64,000 nt of DNA from Lachnospiraceae bacterium. Its GTDB lineage: Bacteria > Bacillota > Clostridia > Lachnospirales > Lachnospiraceae. The notes under the pieces are model-generated. The model was given only the letters and a program-made list of their open reading frames with translations, made no database searches and was not told the origin of the DNA. The DNA is taken from contig SVFH01000008.1 in NCBI GenBank assembly GCA_015056945.1, positions 61,779 through 125,778 of the forward strand, in the 5' to 3' direction. Shown here one piece after another: positions 16,923 through 25,254 of the stretch (its first letter is position 1; the number at the start of each line of letters is the position of its first letter). The translations under genes and the position numbers were made by a program.

Positions 16923-19211
16923 ATGATTCAGTTAAGTAAAGGCGGCGCTTACCTCATTAACGGTACAGAGCTTGTGGAAGAGCATGACCGTGTCCTTGAG
17001 GAGATTAGTGCCAAAACAGGAAAAAGCATTACCAAAGAAGACGCGAAGAAACAGACGATTGCATACGGAATTCTGGAGAGTCACAACACTTCTGATTCCA
17101 TGGATAAGCTTAAAATCCGTTTTGATAAGCTTACTTCCCATGATATTACTTTCGTTGGTATTATCCAGACAGCACGTGCGTCAGGACTTGAGAAGTTCCC
17201 GATGCCTTATGTTCTTACCAACTGCCACAACTCTCTCTGTGCAGTAGGTGGTACCATCAACGAGGATGACCACATGTTTGGTCTTTCCTGTGCTAAGAAA
17301 TACGGCGGCGTTTATGTACCCCCTCATCAGGCAGTTATTCACCAGTTTGCTCGTGAAATGCTTGCAGGCGGCGGAAAGATGATTCTTGGTTCTGACTCCC
17401 ATACACGTTATGGTGCACTTGGTACCATGGCTATGGGTGAAGGCGGTCCCGAACTTGTGAAACAGCTTTTGAACCAGACCTATGACATTAACATGCCCGG
17501 CGTTGTTGCCGTTTACTTAAAGAACGCGCCCGGACGCGGTGTGGGTCCTCAGGACGTTGCGCTTGCAATCATCGGCGCAGTGTTCGGCAACGGATATGTT
17601 AAGAATAAAGTAATGGAATTCGTAGGCCCCGGTGTAGAATCCTTAAGCCCTGATTTCCGTATCGGTATCGACGTAATGACAACTGAGACAACCTGTCTTT
17701 CCTCGATCTGGAAGACAGACGCACAGGTGGAAGAATTCTATGAAATTCACGGACGTAAAGAAGAATACAAGGAATTGAACCCCGGCGAAGTTGCTTACTA
17801 CGACGGTGTGATTACCATTGACCTTGCAGCAATCAAGCCTATGATTGCGATGCCGTTCCACCCGAGCAATACTTACACTATTGATGAAGTAAATGCGAAC
17901 CTGGAAGATGTATTGAATGAAGTAGAGAAGCGTGCACTTGTAAGCCTTGACGGTGCTGTTGATTATACGTTGAAGAATAAAATCCGTGACGGTAAGCTCT
18001 ATGTAGATCAGGGTATTATCGCAGGCTGTGCAGGCGGCGGATTCGAAAATATCTGTGCAGCAGCTGATATCTTAAAAGGTAAATTCATCGGTGCAGATGA
18101 ATTTACATTAAGCGTATATCCTGCTTCCATGCCTGTTTATATGGAACTTGTACGTAATGGTTGTGCTGCAACCATCATGCAGACAGGTGCAATCATGAAG
18201 ACTGCATTCTGCGGACCGTGCTTTGGTGCCGGAGATACTCCTGCAAACAATGCATTCAGTATCCGTCACTCAACACGTAACTTCCCGAACCGTGAAGGTT
18301 CCAAGTTGCAGAACGGCCAGATTTCTTCCGTTGCGCTTATGGATGCCCGTTCCATCGCAGCAACCGCAGCTAACAAAGGTATCCTTACCTCTGCAGCTGA
18401 ATTTGACGGAACTCTTGAGAAATACAAATACTATTTCGATAAGAGCATCTATGAGAACCGTGTATACGATTCCAAGGGTGTTGCAAATCCTGAAGTTGAA
18501 ATCAAGTTTGGTCCGAACATTAAGGACTGGCCTGCAATGTCAGCACTTACGGATGATTTGTTGTTAAAGGTTGTATCCGAAATCCACGACCCTGTTACAA
18601 CAACTGATGAGTTGATTCCTTCCGGAGAGACATCTTCTTTCCGTTCCAATCCGCTCGGACTTGCAGAGTTTGCACTTTCCAGAAAAGACCCTGCATATGT
18701 AGGACGTGCGAAAGAAGTACAGCTTGCACAGAAGGCGAAAGAAGCAGGCAAATGCCCTGTAGAAGCACTTCCTGAGTTAAAAGAAGTATTTGCTGCATTG
18801 GAAGCAAACTTTGCAGATTTAAAGGAAGAGAACATCGGCTACGGCAGCACAATTTTTGCAGTAAAACCGGGTGACGGTTCTGCTCGTGAGCAGGCTGCAA
18901 GCTGTCAGAAGGTACTTGGCGGCTGGGCAAACATTGCCAACGAATACGCAACCAAGAGATACCGCTCCAACCTGATTAACTGGGGTATGCTTCCTCTCTT
19001 AATCAAAGAAGGCGACCTTCCTTTCAAGAATCTTGATTACATCTACCTTCCCGGCATCCGCAAAGCGGTTGAAGAGAAGAAAGATGACATCGTTGCATAC
19101 GCAGTAACAGCAGACGGTGTGAAAGAGTTCCACGTAACCATGGGTGAATTGACCAATGAAGAACGTGAAATCATCTTAAAAGGTTGTTTGATTAACTACA
19201 ATAGAATTTAA
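16923..19211 (+). CDS. Aconitase-family hydratase (YbhJ-like)
   Basis: A 762-residue protein of the aconitase superfamily. The N-terminal catalytic part has [33 protein letters not shown] and ETTCLSSIW. The later [13 protein letters not shown] and [16 protein letters not shown] supply Cys residues expected to hold the [4Fe-4S] cluster. The C-terminal swivel domain ends with [18 protein letters not shown]. The overall pattern fits the YbhJ-type hydratases better than AcnA or AcnB, so citrate/isocitrate conversion is not assured. No other citrate-cycle gene is nearby. An AAAGAGGAAAA sequence precedes the ATG. Confidence 0.8.
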   Translation: MIQLSKGGAYLINGTELVEEHDRVLEEISAKTGKSITKEDAKKQTIAYGILESHNTSDSMDKLKIRFDKLTSHDITFVGIIQTARASGLEKFPMPYVLTNCHNSLCAVGGTINEDDHMFGLSCAKKYGGVYVPPHQAVIHQFAREMLAGGGKMILGSDSHTRYGALGTMAMGEGGPELVKQLLNQTYDINMPGVVAVYLKNAPGRGVGPQDVALAIIGAVFGNGYVKNKVMEFVGPGVESLSPDFRIGIDVMTTETTCLSSIWKTDAQVEEFYEIHGRKEEYKELNPGEVAYYDGVITIDLAAIKPMIAMPFHPSNTYTIDEVNANLEDVLNEVEKRALVSLDGAVDYTLKNKIRDGKLYVDQGIIAGCAGGGFENICAAADILKGKFIGADEFTLSVYPASMPVYMELVRNGCAATIMQTGAIMKTAFCGPCFGAGDTPANNAFSIRHSTRNFPNREGSKLQNGQISSVALMDARSIAATAANKGILTSAAEFDGTLEKYKYYFDKSIYENRVYDSKGVANPEVEIKFGPNIKDWPAMSALTDDLLLKVVSEIHDPVTTTDELIPSGETSSFRSNPLGLAEFALSRKDPAYVGRAKEVQLAQKAKEAGKCPVEALPELKEVFAALEANFADLKEENIGYGSTIFAVKPGDGSAREQAASCQKVLGGWANIANEYATKRYRSNLINWGMLPLLIKEGDLPFKNLDYIYLPGIRKAVEEKKDDIVAYAVTADGVKEFHVTMGELTNEEREIILKGCLINYNRI

Positions 19212-19224
19212 TATTTTCTATAGA

Positions 19225-19255
19225 ATGCCACCTCTGTTCCGGAGGTGGCATTTTT
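19225..19255 (+). terminator. Terminator after the hydratase gene
   Basis: ATGCCACCTC (19225-19234) pairs perfectly with GAGGTGGCAT (19242-19251), followed by T residues to 19255. Confidence 0.92.
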
Positions 19256-19371
19256 GATGCGTCCGGTAGAGTGATAAATGCATGAATCAATAACGAAATG
19301 TCATGGATAAAAAGGTCGAAATAACGTGTGTTTTTGTTCATTACAATATAATAATTATTGGTGAAAACCCC

Positions 19372-19793
19372 TTTTCAAATGCAATAATTGTGATATTATG
19401 AATTCATGAATTGGTCGTGGATTTGATTCGGATGGCCATTTGGCTGATGAAGTTCCAACGAAACGGCGTTCAATTCGACTTTTTATGTTTCTGTTTTTTA
19501 TCTGTAAACTAAAAAACAAGAAAGTGACATTTCTGTGAAAATCTGTAGCAGGAACGTAAGAGGAAGAGGAGAACAAAGGGACTGCGGAAATTCTGATGTG
19601 CAAATGCTCATCAGATGAGGAGAGGACGACTTTGTGAGATAAGGATGAAATGTTTCATTGTTTTTTGTTCACTGCTTCAATGGCGCATTTCACGCGGTCA
19701 TACAAAGTATGGGCGTTCAAGAAAAAAAGTTGGAAAAGGAAACTGCGAGAAACATGGGGATTGTTTACGCCGTTTCCTTTTTCACGTTTTAAC
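19372..19793 (+). ncRNA. Candidate noncoding RNA, tandem copy 1 (~385 nt)
   Basis: A promoter (TTTTCA 19372-19377, 16-bp spacer, TATTAT 19394-19399) precedes an RNA expected to start near 19406. It ends in a long terminal hairpin at about 19733-19791 (GGAAAAGGAAAC with GTTTCCTTTTTC). The unit is over 90% identical by eye to copy 2 across its first ~170 nt, promoter included. Internal stems include TTTC-TGTTTTTTA pairing with TAAAAAACA-AGAAA, and CTGATG with CATCAG. It holds no shared reading frame, and an open frame at 19615-19815 is broken in copy 2. Copy 1 carries about 85 extra bases near 19640-19722. I recognise no known RNA family. Confidence 0.7.
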
Positions 19794-19890
19794 ATTTGTC
19801 CGGGATGATGTCTGATTTGTGATAAAAAAACCATATAATTTCGTCTGTTTTTTATTCGTTACAATCTGGTTATCGTTGGTGCAAAACCCC

Positions 19891-20217
19891 TTTTCAAATG
19901 GAAAATTTATGGTATTATTAAGTCATGAAATGGTCGTGGATTTGATTCGGATGGTCATTTGGCTGACAGGGTTCCGACGAAACGGCGTTTGATTCGACTT
20001 TTTATGTTTCTGTTTTTAATCTGTAAACTAAAAACAAGAAAGTGACATTTCTGTGAAAATCTGTAGCAGGAACGTAAGAGGAAGATGAGAACAAAGGGAC
20101 GAAGGAAATCTGAAGGTGCAGATGTTCATCGGTTGAGGAGAACGACTTCGTGTGAGAAAAAGTTGGAAAAGGAAACTGCGAGAAGCTTAATAGCTTACGC
20201 CGTTTCCTTTTTCACTT
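19891..20217 (+). ncRNA. Candidate noncoding RNA, tandem copy 2 (~290 nt)
   Basis: This is the second copy of the preceding unit. The promoter is TTTTCA (19891-19896) and TATTAT (19913-19918) with the same 16-bp spacer, and the RNA is expected from about 19925 to 20215. Stem changes compensate: the T6/A6 stem of copy 1 is T5/A5 here. In the terminal hairpin, AAACA/TGTTT of copy 1 becomes AAGCT/AGCTT. The block GTAGCAGGAACGTAAGAGGA is identical in both. Conserved promoter, paired-length changes and no conserved reading frame all argue for a functional RNA. Confidence 0.7.
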
Positions 20218-20257
20218 TCCGATTTTTTTGACAGAAAAATAAAAAGTGAAAATTGTA

Positions 20258-20286
20258 TTGACAAAAAAGAAGTAATATATTATTAT
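20258..20286 (+). promoter_or_regulatory. Promoter of the 199-residue membrane protein gene
   Basis: TTGACA (20258-20263) and TATTAT (20281-20286) are separated by 17 bp. A GGAGG RBS follows at 20318-20322. Confidence 0.75.
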
Positions 20287-20332
20287 AATGATAATAACTA
20301 AGATCCGATATGTTTTTGGAGGTATACAGAGA

Positions 20333-20932
20333 ATGAATGAGAATAGATATCGTATAAACGGAATTGCCAATACAGTTATTTCGATAGGTTTTATTGTTGC
20401 AGATATTTTGCCGTGGCTTTTGTTTGTTGGATGTGTGTGTGTTCAAGAGTTAGATTTCGTGTCAAAGAACATGAATGATAATATTATATTAATTGGGATT
20501 GTTACATGTTGTATTTTCATTGGGATAGGTGTTGTATCTTTTCAATTTGTTCTGTTTAAGCTTTTTTATAGTTTTCTCGCGTTTGCTTTTTTTATTGCAG
20601 GTTGCGTGTGTATTAAGAAAAAGAATGAAAAAGTTCTGTTTGCTTTTTCAATTGTGCAAGCGGTATTCATGCTTTTTTGTTTGATGACTTACCTTTTACA
20701 ATGCCTTGCGAATGGTATTATTTGCTTGATGGGGGTATTCATTCTTTTTTGCTTCGCTTTGTCATTGACAACAAATATAATACCTTATCTTATATGGACA
20801 ACCGGTATAATATGCGTGTTTGGCTTGCTTTTCCTGGTTTCAACGATTGTGGCAGTGATACCCTTGGTACAGCAGATTCGTTTGATTGTATCTGCGTATA
20901 AAAGCAATCATCCGAAACAAACAATTTCTTAA
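20333..20932 (+). CDS. Multi-pass membrane protein of unknown function (paralogue 1)
   Basis: A 199-residue very hydrophobic protein with about five predicted membrane helices and no recognised domain. The ATG at 20333 is chosen because GGAGG (20318-20322) precedes it; an upstream in-frame ATG at 20288 lies inside the -10 box. Its central pattern (a short basic loop such as KKKNEKVLFAFSIVQ, then a helix ending LLQC) is shared with the two membrane proteins at 21995-22618 and 23369-23992. The three are therefore distant paralogues clustered within 4 kb. It directly follows the tandem RNA pair. Function is unknown. Confidence 0.65.
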   Translation: MNENRYRINGIANTVISIGFIVADILPWLLFVGCVCVQELDFVSKNMNDNIILIGIVTCCIFIGIGVVSFQFVLFKLFYSFLAFAFFIAGCVCIKKKNEKVLFAFSIVQAVFMLFCLMTYLLQCLANGIICLMGVFILFCFALSLTTNIIPYLIWTTGIICVFGLLFLVSTIVAVIPLVQQIRLIVSAYKSNHPKQTIS

Positions 20933-21010
20933 AAAATGAATATTTGCTCAAATCCGGGAAAGACTATTTGTATCAAAAAGCATGTCTGGTATGCGGAAAT
21001 GGAGCGAATT

Positions 21011-21829
21011 ATGAGAAAAAATAATACATCGTTACGTAAAGAGAAACTGATTTTATTGTCTGCGGCTGCATTTGTTTTGACAGCACTTACAATGACCGGT
21101 GTTTACATGCGCGAAAAAGGAAATGTGTCTGATGAGAACCGTTTGCAGGTAAAAGAAATCGGCACGGAAGAAATTTCTGAAAAAATGGAAGAAATTGTGC
21201 ATAATGATGAAGACTATCGTAATGCACAGGATATGGATGCAGATCCGGACACATGGGAAGTGGATACTTACAATGTAGAGGCGCTTCTTGAAGATGTGGA
21301 TAAAAGTAAAAAAGAAGTTGTGCTTGCACCTTCAGAGGATGCGGTAAGCGAAGAGGCGGCAACGGAAAATACAGCAGAGACTGCAGCCGGCGGTGTTGCG
21401 GAAGGTCATCTTGTATTTCCGATGGAACAGAAGATGGTTTGGCCCATGGTTGGCGATATCGTGATGAACTACAGTATGGATAAAACCATTTTATTTGAGA
21501 CACTCGGTCAGTATCGCTATAATCCTGCGGTTATGATTTCCGGTGTTGCAGGTGACGTGGTGAAAGCTCCTGCAAATTGTGTTATAAAAGAGATTTCATC
21601 AAATCTTGAACTCGGTAAATATATGGTCCTTAATTTGGGTGGCGGCTATGAATTGACCCTTGGCCAGCTTGACGGAATGAACTTTAAGGTTGGAGATGCG
21701 GTAGAGGAAGGCGTCGTGCTTGCAACCCTTGGAAACCCCAGCATTTATTACAGTGCAGAGGGTGCAAATCTTTATATGAAATTGGAAAAGGATAAGGTGC
21801 CTGTGAATCCGATGGATGTGTTGGATTAG
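21011..21829 (+). CDS. Membrane-anchored degenerate LytM/M23-like protein
   Basis: A 272-residue protein with an N-terminal anchor helix (about residues 14-32, LILLSAAAFVLTALTMTGVY), an acidic linker to about residue 125, and a C-terminal LytM/M23 fold (WPMVGDIVMNYS ... GVAGDVVKAPANCVI ... LDGMNFKVGDAVEEG ... GANLYMKLEKDKVPVNP). The zinc ligands of active M23 peptidases (HxxxD and HxH) are absent: the usual HLHF position reads NLYM. It is therefore probably a non-catalytic envelope or sporulation factor, as in degenerate SpoIIQ proteins. The start at 21011 follows GGAG (21001-21004). A strong terminator follows. Confidence 0.7.
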   Translation: MRKNNTSLRKEKLILLSAAAFVLTALTMTGVYMREKGNVSDENRLQVKEIGTEEISEKMEEIVHNDEDYRNAQDMDADPDTWEVDTYNVEALLEDVDKSKKEVVLAPSEDAVSEEAATENTAETAAGGVAEGHLVFPMEQKMVWPMVGDIVMNYSMDKTILFETLGQYRYNPAVMISGVAGDVVKAPANCVIKEISSNLELGKYMVLNLGGGYELTLGQLDGMNFKVGDAVEEGVVLATLGNPSIYYSAEGANLYMKLEKDKVPVNPMDVLD

Positions 21830-21852
21830 AGATGGAAAATATATGATATCAT

Positions 21853-21894
21853 AAACTTCTGTTTTGACTTGTATGTTAGAACAGAAGTTTTTTT
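21853..21894 (+). terminator. Terminator after the LytM-like gene
   Basis: AAACTTCTGTT (21853-21863) pairs with AACAGAAGTTT (21880-21890), followed by T residues to 21894. Confidence 0.88.
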
Positions 21895-21900
21895 GAAATC

Positions 21901-21974
21901 TTGCTATTTTGGTTGACAAGCGTTATACTGTATTGTAAGTGAGAACGAATCAATGAAACGTGAAATGTTGATTC
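21901..21974 (+). promoter_or_regulatory. Promoter and leader hairpin of membrane paralogue 2
   Basis: TTGCTA (21901-21906) and TATACT (21924-21929), 17 bp apart, form the likely promoter. A leader inverted repeat follows (GAATCAA 21947-21953, TTGATTC 21968-21974). The whole arrangement recurs before the paralogue at 23369. Confidence 0.55.
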
Positions 21975-21994
21975 ATAAAAAAGAGGAAATAAGT

Positions 21995-22618
21995 ATGGAA
22001 ATAGATAAATATAAAAAAATCGGAAAGTGGAATACGATTGGTTCGGGAATTGCTATTCTTCTGAATATAATTGCTTTTGTGATTTCGTTTGCAATTGTAA
22101 TGATAATTGGTCAAATAGAAAATGTTTATGAGATCCCGCAGAAGATAGAAGAAATAATAGGGGGTGGTGGAGTACTGTTACTATTTAATAGTTACATAGC
22201 TATTCAGATATGTATCTGTATGGTGATTTGTAGCTTCTTGGCGTTTGTGATTTTTGGAATAGGATGTGTGATTGCCAAAAAGAAACCGGAGAAACTATTC
22301 GGATTTGCGATTGCGCAATCGTTCTTTTGGGTAATGAATCAAATTTCCCTTATTGTGCAATGCGGTGTGCTCATTTTTTTCGTTTTTGCGGAGATGTTTC
22401 TTCTGGGTAAGTTTCTCTTTGGTGGAGAAGGTCTTTTGGTGGAATTGGCTTATGCATGTTTCGTTGCGGGAATCAATTTGCCCGGGTGGTGTTGTTATTC
22501 TATTGCGGACTTACTTGTGAGTATCACGTTTTTGAAATGTTTGTTAATGCTTTTTGGAGATAGGCCAGAAAGTTTGAAAAGAAAAAACAATTCAATTGAG
22601 ACGATTCAGGTGTTGTAG
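21995..22618 (+). CDS. Multi-pass membrane protein of unknown function (paralogue 2)
   Basis: A 207-residue protein with about five predicted membrane helices. It is clearly related over its whole length to the protein at 23369-23992: both begin MEIDKY and share the loop IPQKIEEII, the basic loop KKKPEKLFGFAIAQ and a helix ending QC. The ATG at 21995 is preferred because AGAGGAAA lies just upstream; an in-frame ATG at 21953 sits inside the leader inverted repeat. The stop nearly abuts the next gene, so the two are cotranscribed. No domain is recognised. Confidence 0.65.
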   Translation: MEIDKYKKIGKWNTIGSGIAILLNIIAFVISFAIVMIIGQIENVYEIPQKIEEIIGGGGVLLLFNSYIAIQICICMVICSFLAFVIFGIGCVIAKKKPEKLFGFAIAQSFFWVMNQISLIVQCGVLIFFVFAEMFLLGKFLFGGEGLLVELAYACFVAGINLPGWCCYSIADLLVSITFLKCLLMLFGDRPESLKRKNNSIETIQVL

Positions 22619-22619
22619 T

Positions 22620-23270
22620 ATGCAGGAAAATACGGATTATTTAAATCAAAAAAGTTATGACAAGAAAGTTTTTTTTGTTTCGCTGATTGTTGTTTTTGGC
22701 GTGGTTATTTTAGTTCTGGCGGCAATCATTCTGATTCAGAATACGGATGAATTTAAATATGATGAAAGACTGGATGAAGTGACGGAGGATGAGCTGGAAA
22801 TCGAGAAGAAGTGGCTGATTGATCCGGAGCGGATTCCATACGATTTGTCCGGCGCGAAAGTGTTTCATATCGAGCAGACCTATATTAATTTTTCACCGGA
22901 AATCAGAGTGAGAAACATCAATGAGGGCGAGCAGTACGTGTTTTGCTTAAAGTACGGTTTGACGAAAGACGGCGTGCAGCGTAACGAGGTGGAGACGCAG
23001 GTAACAAGGGAAGAGTATTTGGAGTTGGTAAAGAAAAAAGAAGGCAACACGATTTATAAAACGCGTTATCAACTTTTGGCGGATGGTGAGATTGTTGCAA
23101 TAGACATATTTGAAGGTGATTTGAGCGGTCTTGCATACATGGAAATCGAATTCGCAAATATGGATGAAGCACTTGCGTATGAGACTCCGGACTGGGTCAT
23201 CAAGGACGTTACGGATGATGTGAATTACAAAAATGGTCATTTGGCGAGATTTGGAATTCCGCAGGAGTAA
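22620..23270 (+). CDS. Membrane-anchored protein of unknown function
   Basis: A 216-residue protein with one membrane helix at about residues 17-39 (VFFVSLIVVFGVVILVLAAI) and a mainly acidic outer domain of ~175 residues, probably beta-rich. It begins one base after the stop of the upstream membrane protein and has only a weak RBS, suggesting translational coupling to it. I recognise no domain. The pair may form a two-component envelope unit. Confidence 0.6.
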   Translation: MQENTDYLNQKSYDKKVFFVSLIVVFGVVILVLAAIILIQNTDEFKYDERLDEVTEDELEIEKKWLIDPERIPYDLSGAKVFHIEQTYINFSPEIRVRNINEGEQYVFCLKYGLTKDGVQRNEVETQVTREEYLELVKKKEGNTIYKTRYQLLADGEIVAIDIFEGDLSGLAYMEIEFANMDEALAYETPDWVIKDVTDDVNYKNGHLARFGIPQE

Positions 23271-23274
23271 AGAT

Positions 23275-23348
23275 TTGCCATTTTGGTTGACAAGCGTTAT
23301 GCTGTATTGAAAGTGAGAACGAATCAATGAAACGCGAAATGTTGATTC
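23275..23348 (+). promoter_or_regulatory. Promoter and leader hairpin of membrane paralogue 3
   Basis: TTGCCA (23275-23280) and TATGCT (23298-23303), 17 bp apart, match the promoter before paralogue 2. The inverted repeat GAATCAA (23321-23327) and TTGATTC (23342-23348) is also preserved. Confidence 0.55.
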
Positions 23349-23368
23349 ATAAAGAAGAGGAATTAAGT

Positions 23369-23992
23369 ATGGAAATAGATAAATATATAAAAATCGGAAA
23401 GCAGAATACAATTAATTCAGCAATTGCGATTCTGCTGAACATTCTGTCTGTTGTTGTTGGGTTTGCAATGGCACTTTTATATTTACAGATACAAGGTGTT
23501 TTTGATATCCCACAGAAGATAGAAGAAATAATAGAGGGGCTGTGTGCAATGGCGTTCGCTATGGGTGTGTATAGTCTTCCGACAATTGCATGCATGGTGA
23601 TATTCAGTTTGTTGGCGTTTCTGTTCTTTGCATTGGGACGAAAGATTGCCCAAAAGAAAACGGAGAGAATATTTGGATTCGCAATTGTACAATTGCTTGC
23701 CATGTCGATTAATCTGGCTGCTCATATTGCGCAATGTTGTTTTATGTTTTTTTTGTTGTTGCTTATTGGATGCTTTTTGAGTCCGGAGGATAGTAATATT
23801 AAAACGGACATTATTTGCCAAGTTGCATGCAGACTAATCTTTTTTTATCAGTGTTGTTATGGTCTGGGTGTATTTGCTTTATTGGTCTCGCCTCTTATGA
23901 ATTTAAAAAAAATGATCAAAAACGAACGTGAAAGAAGACGATTGAAAGAAATAGTTGATTTGAATGAGACTCCTTGGAGAATGAAGGATTAG
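23369..23992 (+). CDS. Multi-pass membrane protein of unknown function (paralogue 3)
   Basis: A 207-residue protein with about five predicted membrane helices, the same length as and homologous throughout to the protein at 21995-22618. Promoter, leader hairpin and RBS (AGAGGAAT) are shared with that gene, so a segment including the regulatory region was duplicated and the coding parts then diverged. The start was chosen at the MEIDKY codon as in its partner. A good terminator follows. No function can be assigned. Confidence 0.65.
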   Translation: MEIDKYIKIGKQNTINSAIAILLNILSVVVGFAMALLYLQIQGVFDIPQKIEEIIEGLCAMAFAMGVYSLPTIACMVIFSLLAFLFFALGRKIAQKKTERIFGFAIVQLLAMSINLAAHIAQCCFMFFLLLLIGCFLSPEDSNIKTDIICQVACRLIFFYQCCYGLGVFALLVSPLMNLKKMIKNERERRRLKEIVDLNETPWRMKD

Positions 23993-24011
23993 TGTACAAA
24001 TGATACCGTAA

Positions 24012-24054
24012 GCAAAAAGGCTGTTGTTACAATGTGTGACAACGGCCTTTTTGC
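24012..24054 (+). terminator. Terminator after membrane paralogue 3
   Basis: GCAAAAAGGCTGTTGT (24012-24027) pairs with ACAACGGCCTTTTTGC (24039-24054) with one wobble. Confidence 0.85.
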
Positions 24055-24192
24055 AAAGGAAAAAGCCCTGCACAACATTGAATTTTATCCAATAAAAATG
24101 TATAATAAAATGATATGTTCTGTCACCATACTTTTTATAATGCAAAGAACATAAAATAGTAAAATCAGTAAAGATAAGTTAGGAGCAAATAT

Positions 24193-25251
24193 ATGAAGAT
24201 AACAGTTTTAGCCGGTGGCAACAGTACGGAAAGAGACGTATCCCTTGTATCGGGAACGGGCGTGTATCGCGCATTGAAACAGAATGGGCATCAGGTGGTA
24301 CTTCTGGATGTGTATTTAGGCGTGGAGTATGACGACCTTGATGCGATTTTTGACGACCCGAGAGACTGGGCAGAGGGAATTGCCGCAGTGCAGGAAATCA
24401 ATCCCGATTTGGACGCAATCCGCGCGTTAAAAGGGGGAGAGAAAGACTTCTTTGGGAAGAACGTATGCGATATCTGCAAGAAGTCCGACATCGTGTTCAT
24501 GGCGTTGCATGGTGCGAACGGTGAAGACGGCAGAATTCAGGCGGCTTTTGATCTGATGGGAATTAAGTATACAGGCACCGATTATTTGAGCAGTGCCATC
24601 TGCATGGATAAAGCGATTACGAAGGAATATTTCCTTATGAACGGCATTCAGACGCCTGCATCCGTAACGATTTATAAGAGCGTGGCGGCAGAGAAGGAAG
24701 CATTGGAGGCGGCAGAGCGAATCGGTTATCCGGTGGTAGCCAAAGTAACCAAGGGAGGTTCCAGTGTCGGCGTATACATTGTTGAGACGAAGGAAGCGTT
24801 AGAAGACGCATTGAAGGATGCGTTCCGCTATGAAGATAAAATTTTGTTGGAACAGTTTATCAAAGGCCGCGAGTTTACCTGCGGCGTAATCGAAGGCAAG
24901 GCCCTTCCGATTGTGGAAATTGCGCCTGTGGACGGCTTTTATGATTACCGTAACAAATATCAGGCAGGAAGCACGGTTGAGACCTGCCCTGCCAATATTC
25001 CCGCAGAGCTGACTGCAAAGATTCAGGAGATGACGGAGAAGGCTTTTGCGGCACTTCATTTGCAGACCTACGCGCGCATTGACTTCATGGCAGATGAGAA
25101 CGGCAATGCATATTGCCTGGAAGCAAATACGTTGCCCGGTATGACACCGACCTCTCTTTTACCGCAGGAAGCGGCAGCAGTCGGCATGGATTACCCGGCG
25201 CTTTGTGAACATATTATTGAGATTTCCATGAAAAAGTATGAGGGGAAATAA
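24193..25251 (+). CDS. ddl: D-alanine--D-alanine ligase
   Basis: A 352-residue ATP-grasp enzyme that makes the D-Ala-D-Ala dipeptide for peptidoglycan. It has the N-terminal GGNSTERDVSLVSG (D-Ala site), the ALHGANGEDGRIQ segment, VAKVTKGGSSVGVYIV in the ATP-grasp fold, EQFIKGREFTCGV, and CLEANTLPGMTPTSLLPQ with the metal-binding Glu and Asn. The length is typical. It is followed after three bases by murF, whose enzyme adds this dipeptide to the UDP-MurNAc tripeptide. The pair is a classic operon. Confidence 0.97.
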   Translation: MKITVLAGGNSTERDVSLVSGTGVYRALKQNGHQVVLLDVYLGVEYDDLDAIFDDPRDWAEGIAAVQEINPDLDAIRALKGGEKDFFGKNVCDICKKSDIVFMALHGANGEDGRIQAAFDLMGIKYTGTDYLSSAICMDKAITKEYFLMNGIQTPASVTIYKSVAAEKEALEAAERIGYPVVAKVTKGGSSVGVYIVETKEALEDALKDAFRYEDKILLEQFIKGREFTCGVIEGKALPIVEIAPVDGFYDYRNKYQAGSTVETCPANIPAELTAKIQEMTEKAFAALHLQTYARIDFMADENGNAYCLEANTLPGMTPTSLLPQEAAAVGMDYPALCEHIIEISMKKYEGK

Positions 25252-25254
25252 AAG

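Noticed and set aside
19615..19815. 66-codon open frame inside RNA copy 1
   Set aside because: It has no good RBS, is basic and low in complexity, and the second copy of the unit lacks it, so it is not a conserved gene.
21913..21918. TTGACA before membrane paralogue 2 as its -35
   Set aside because: No -10 lies 16-18 bp downstream; TTGCTA/TATACT at 21901-21929 fits better and is conserved at the duplicated site.
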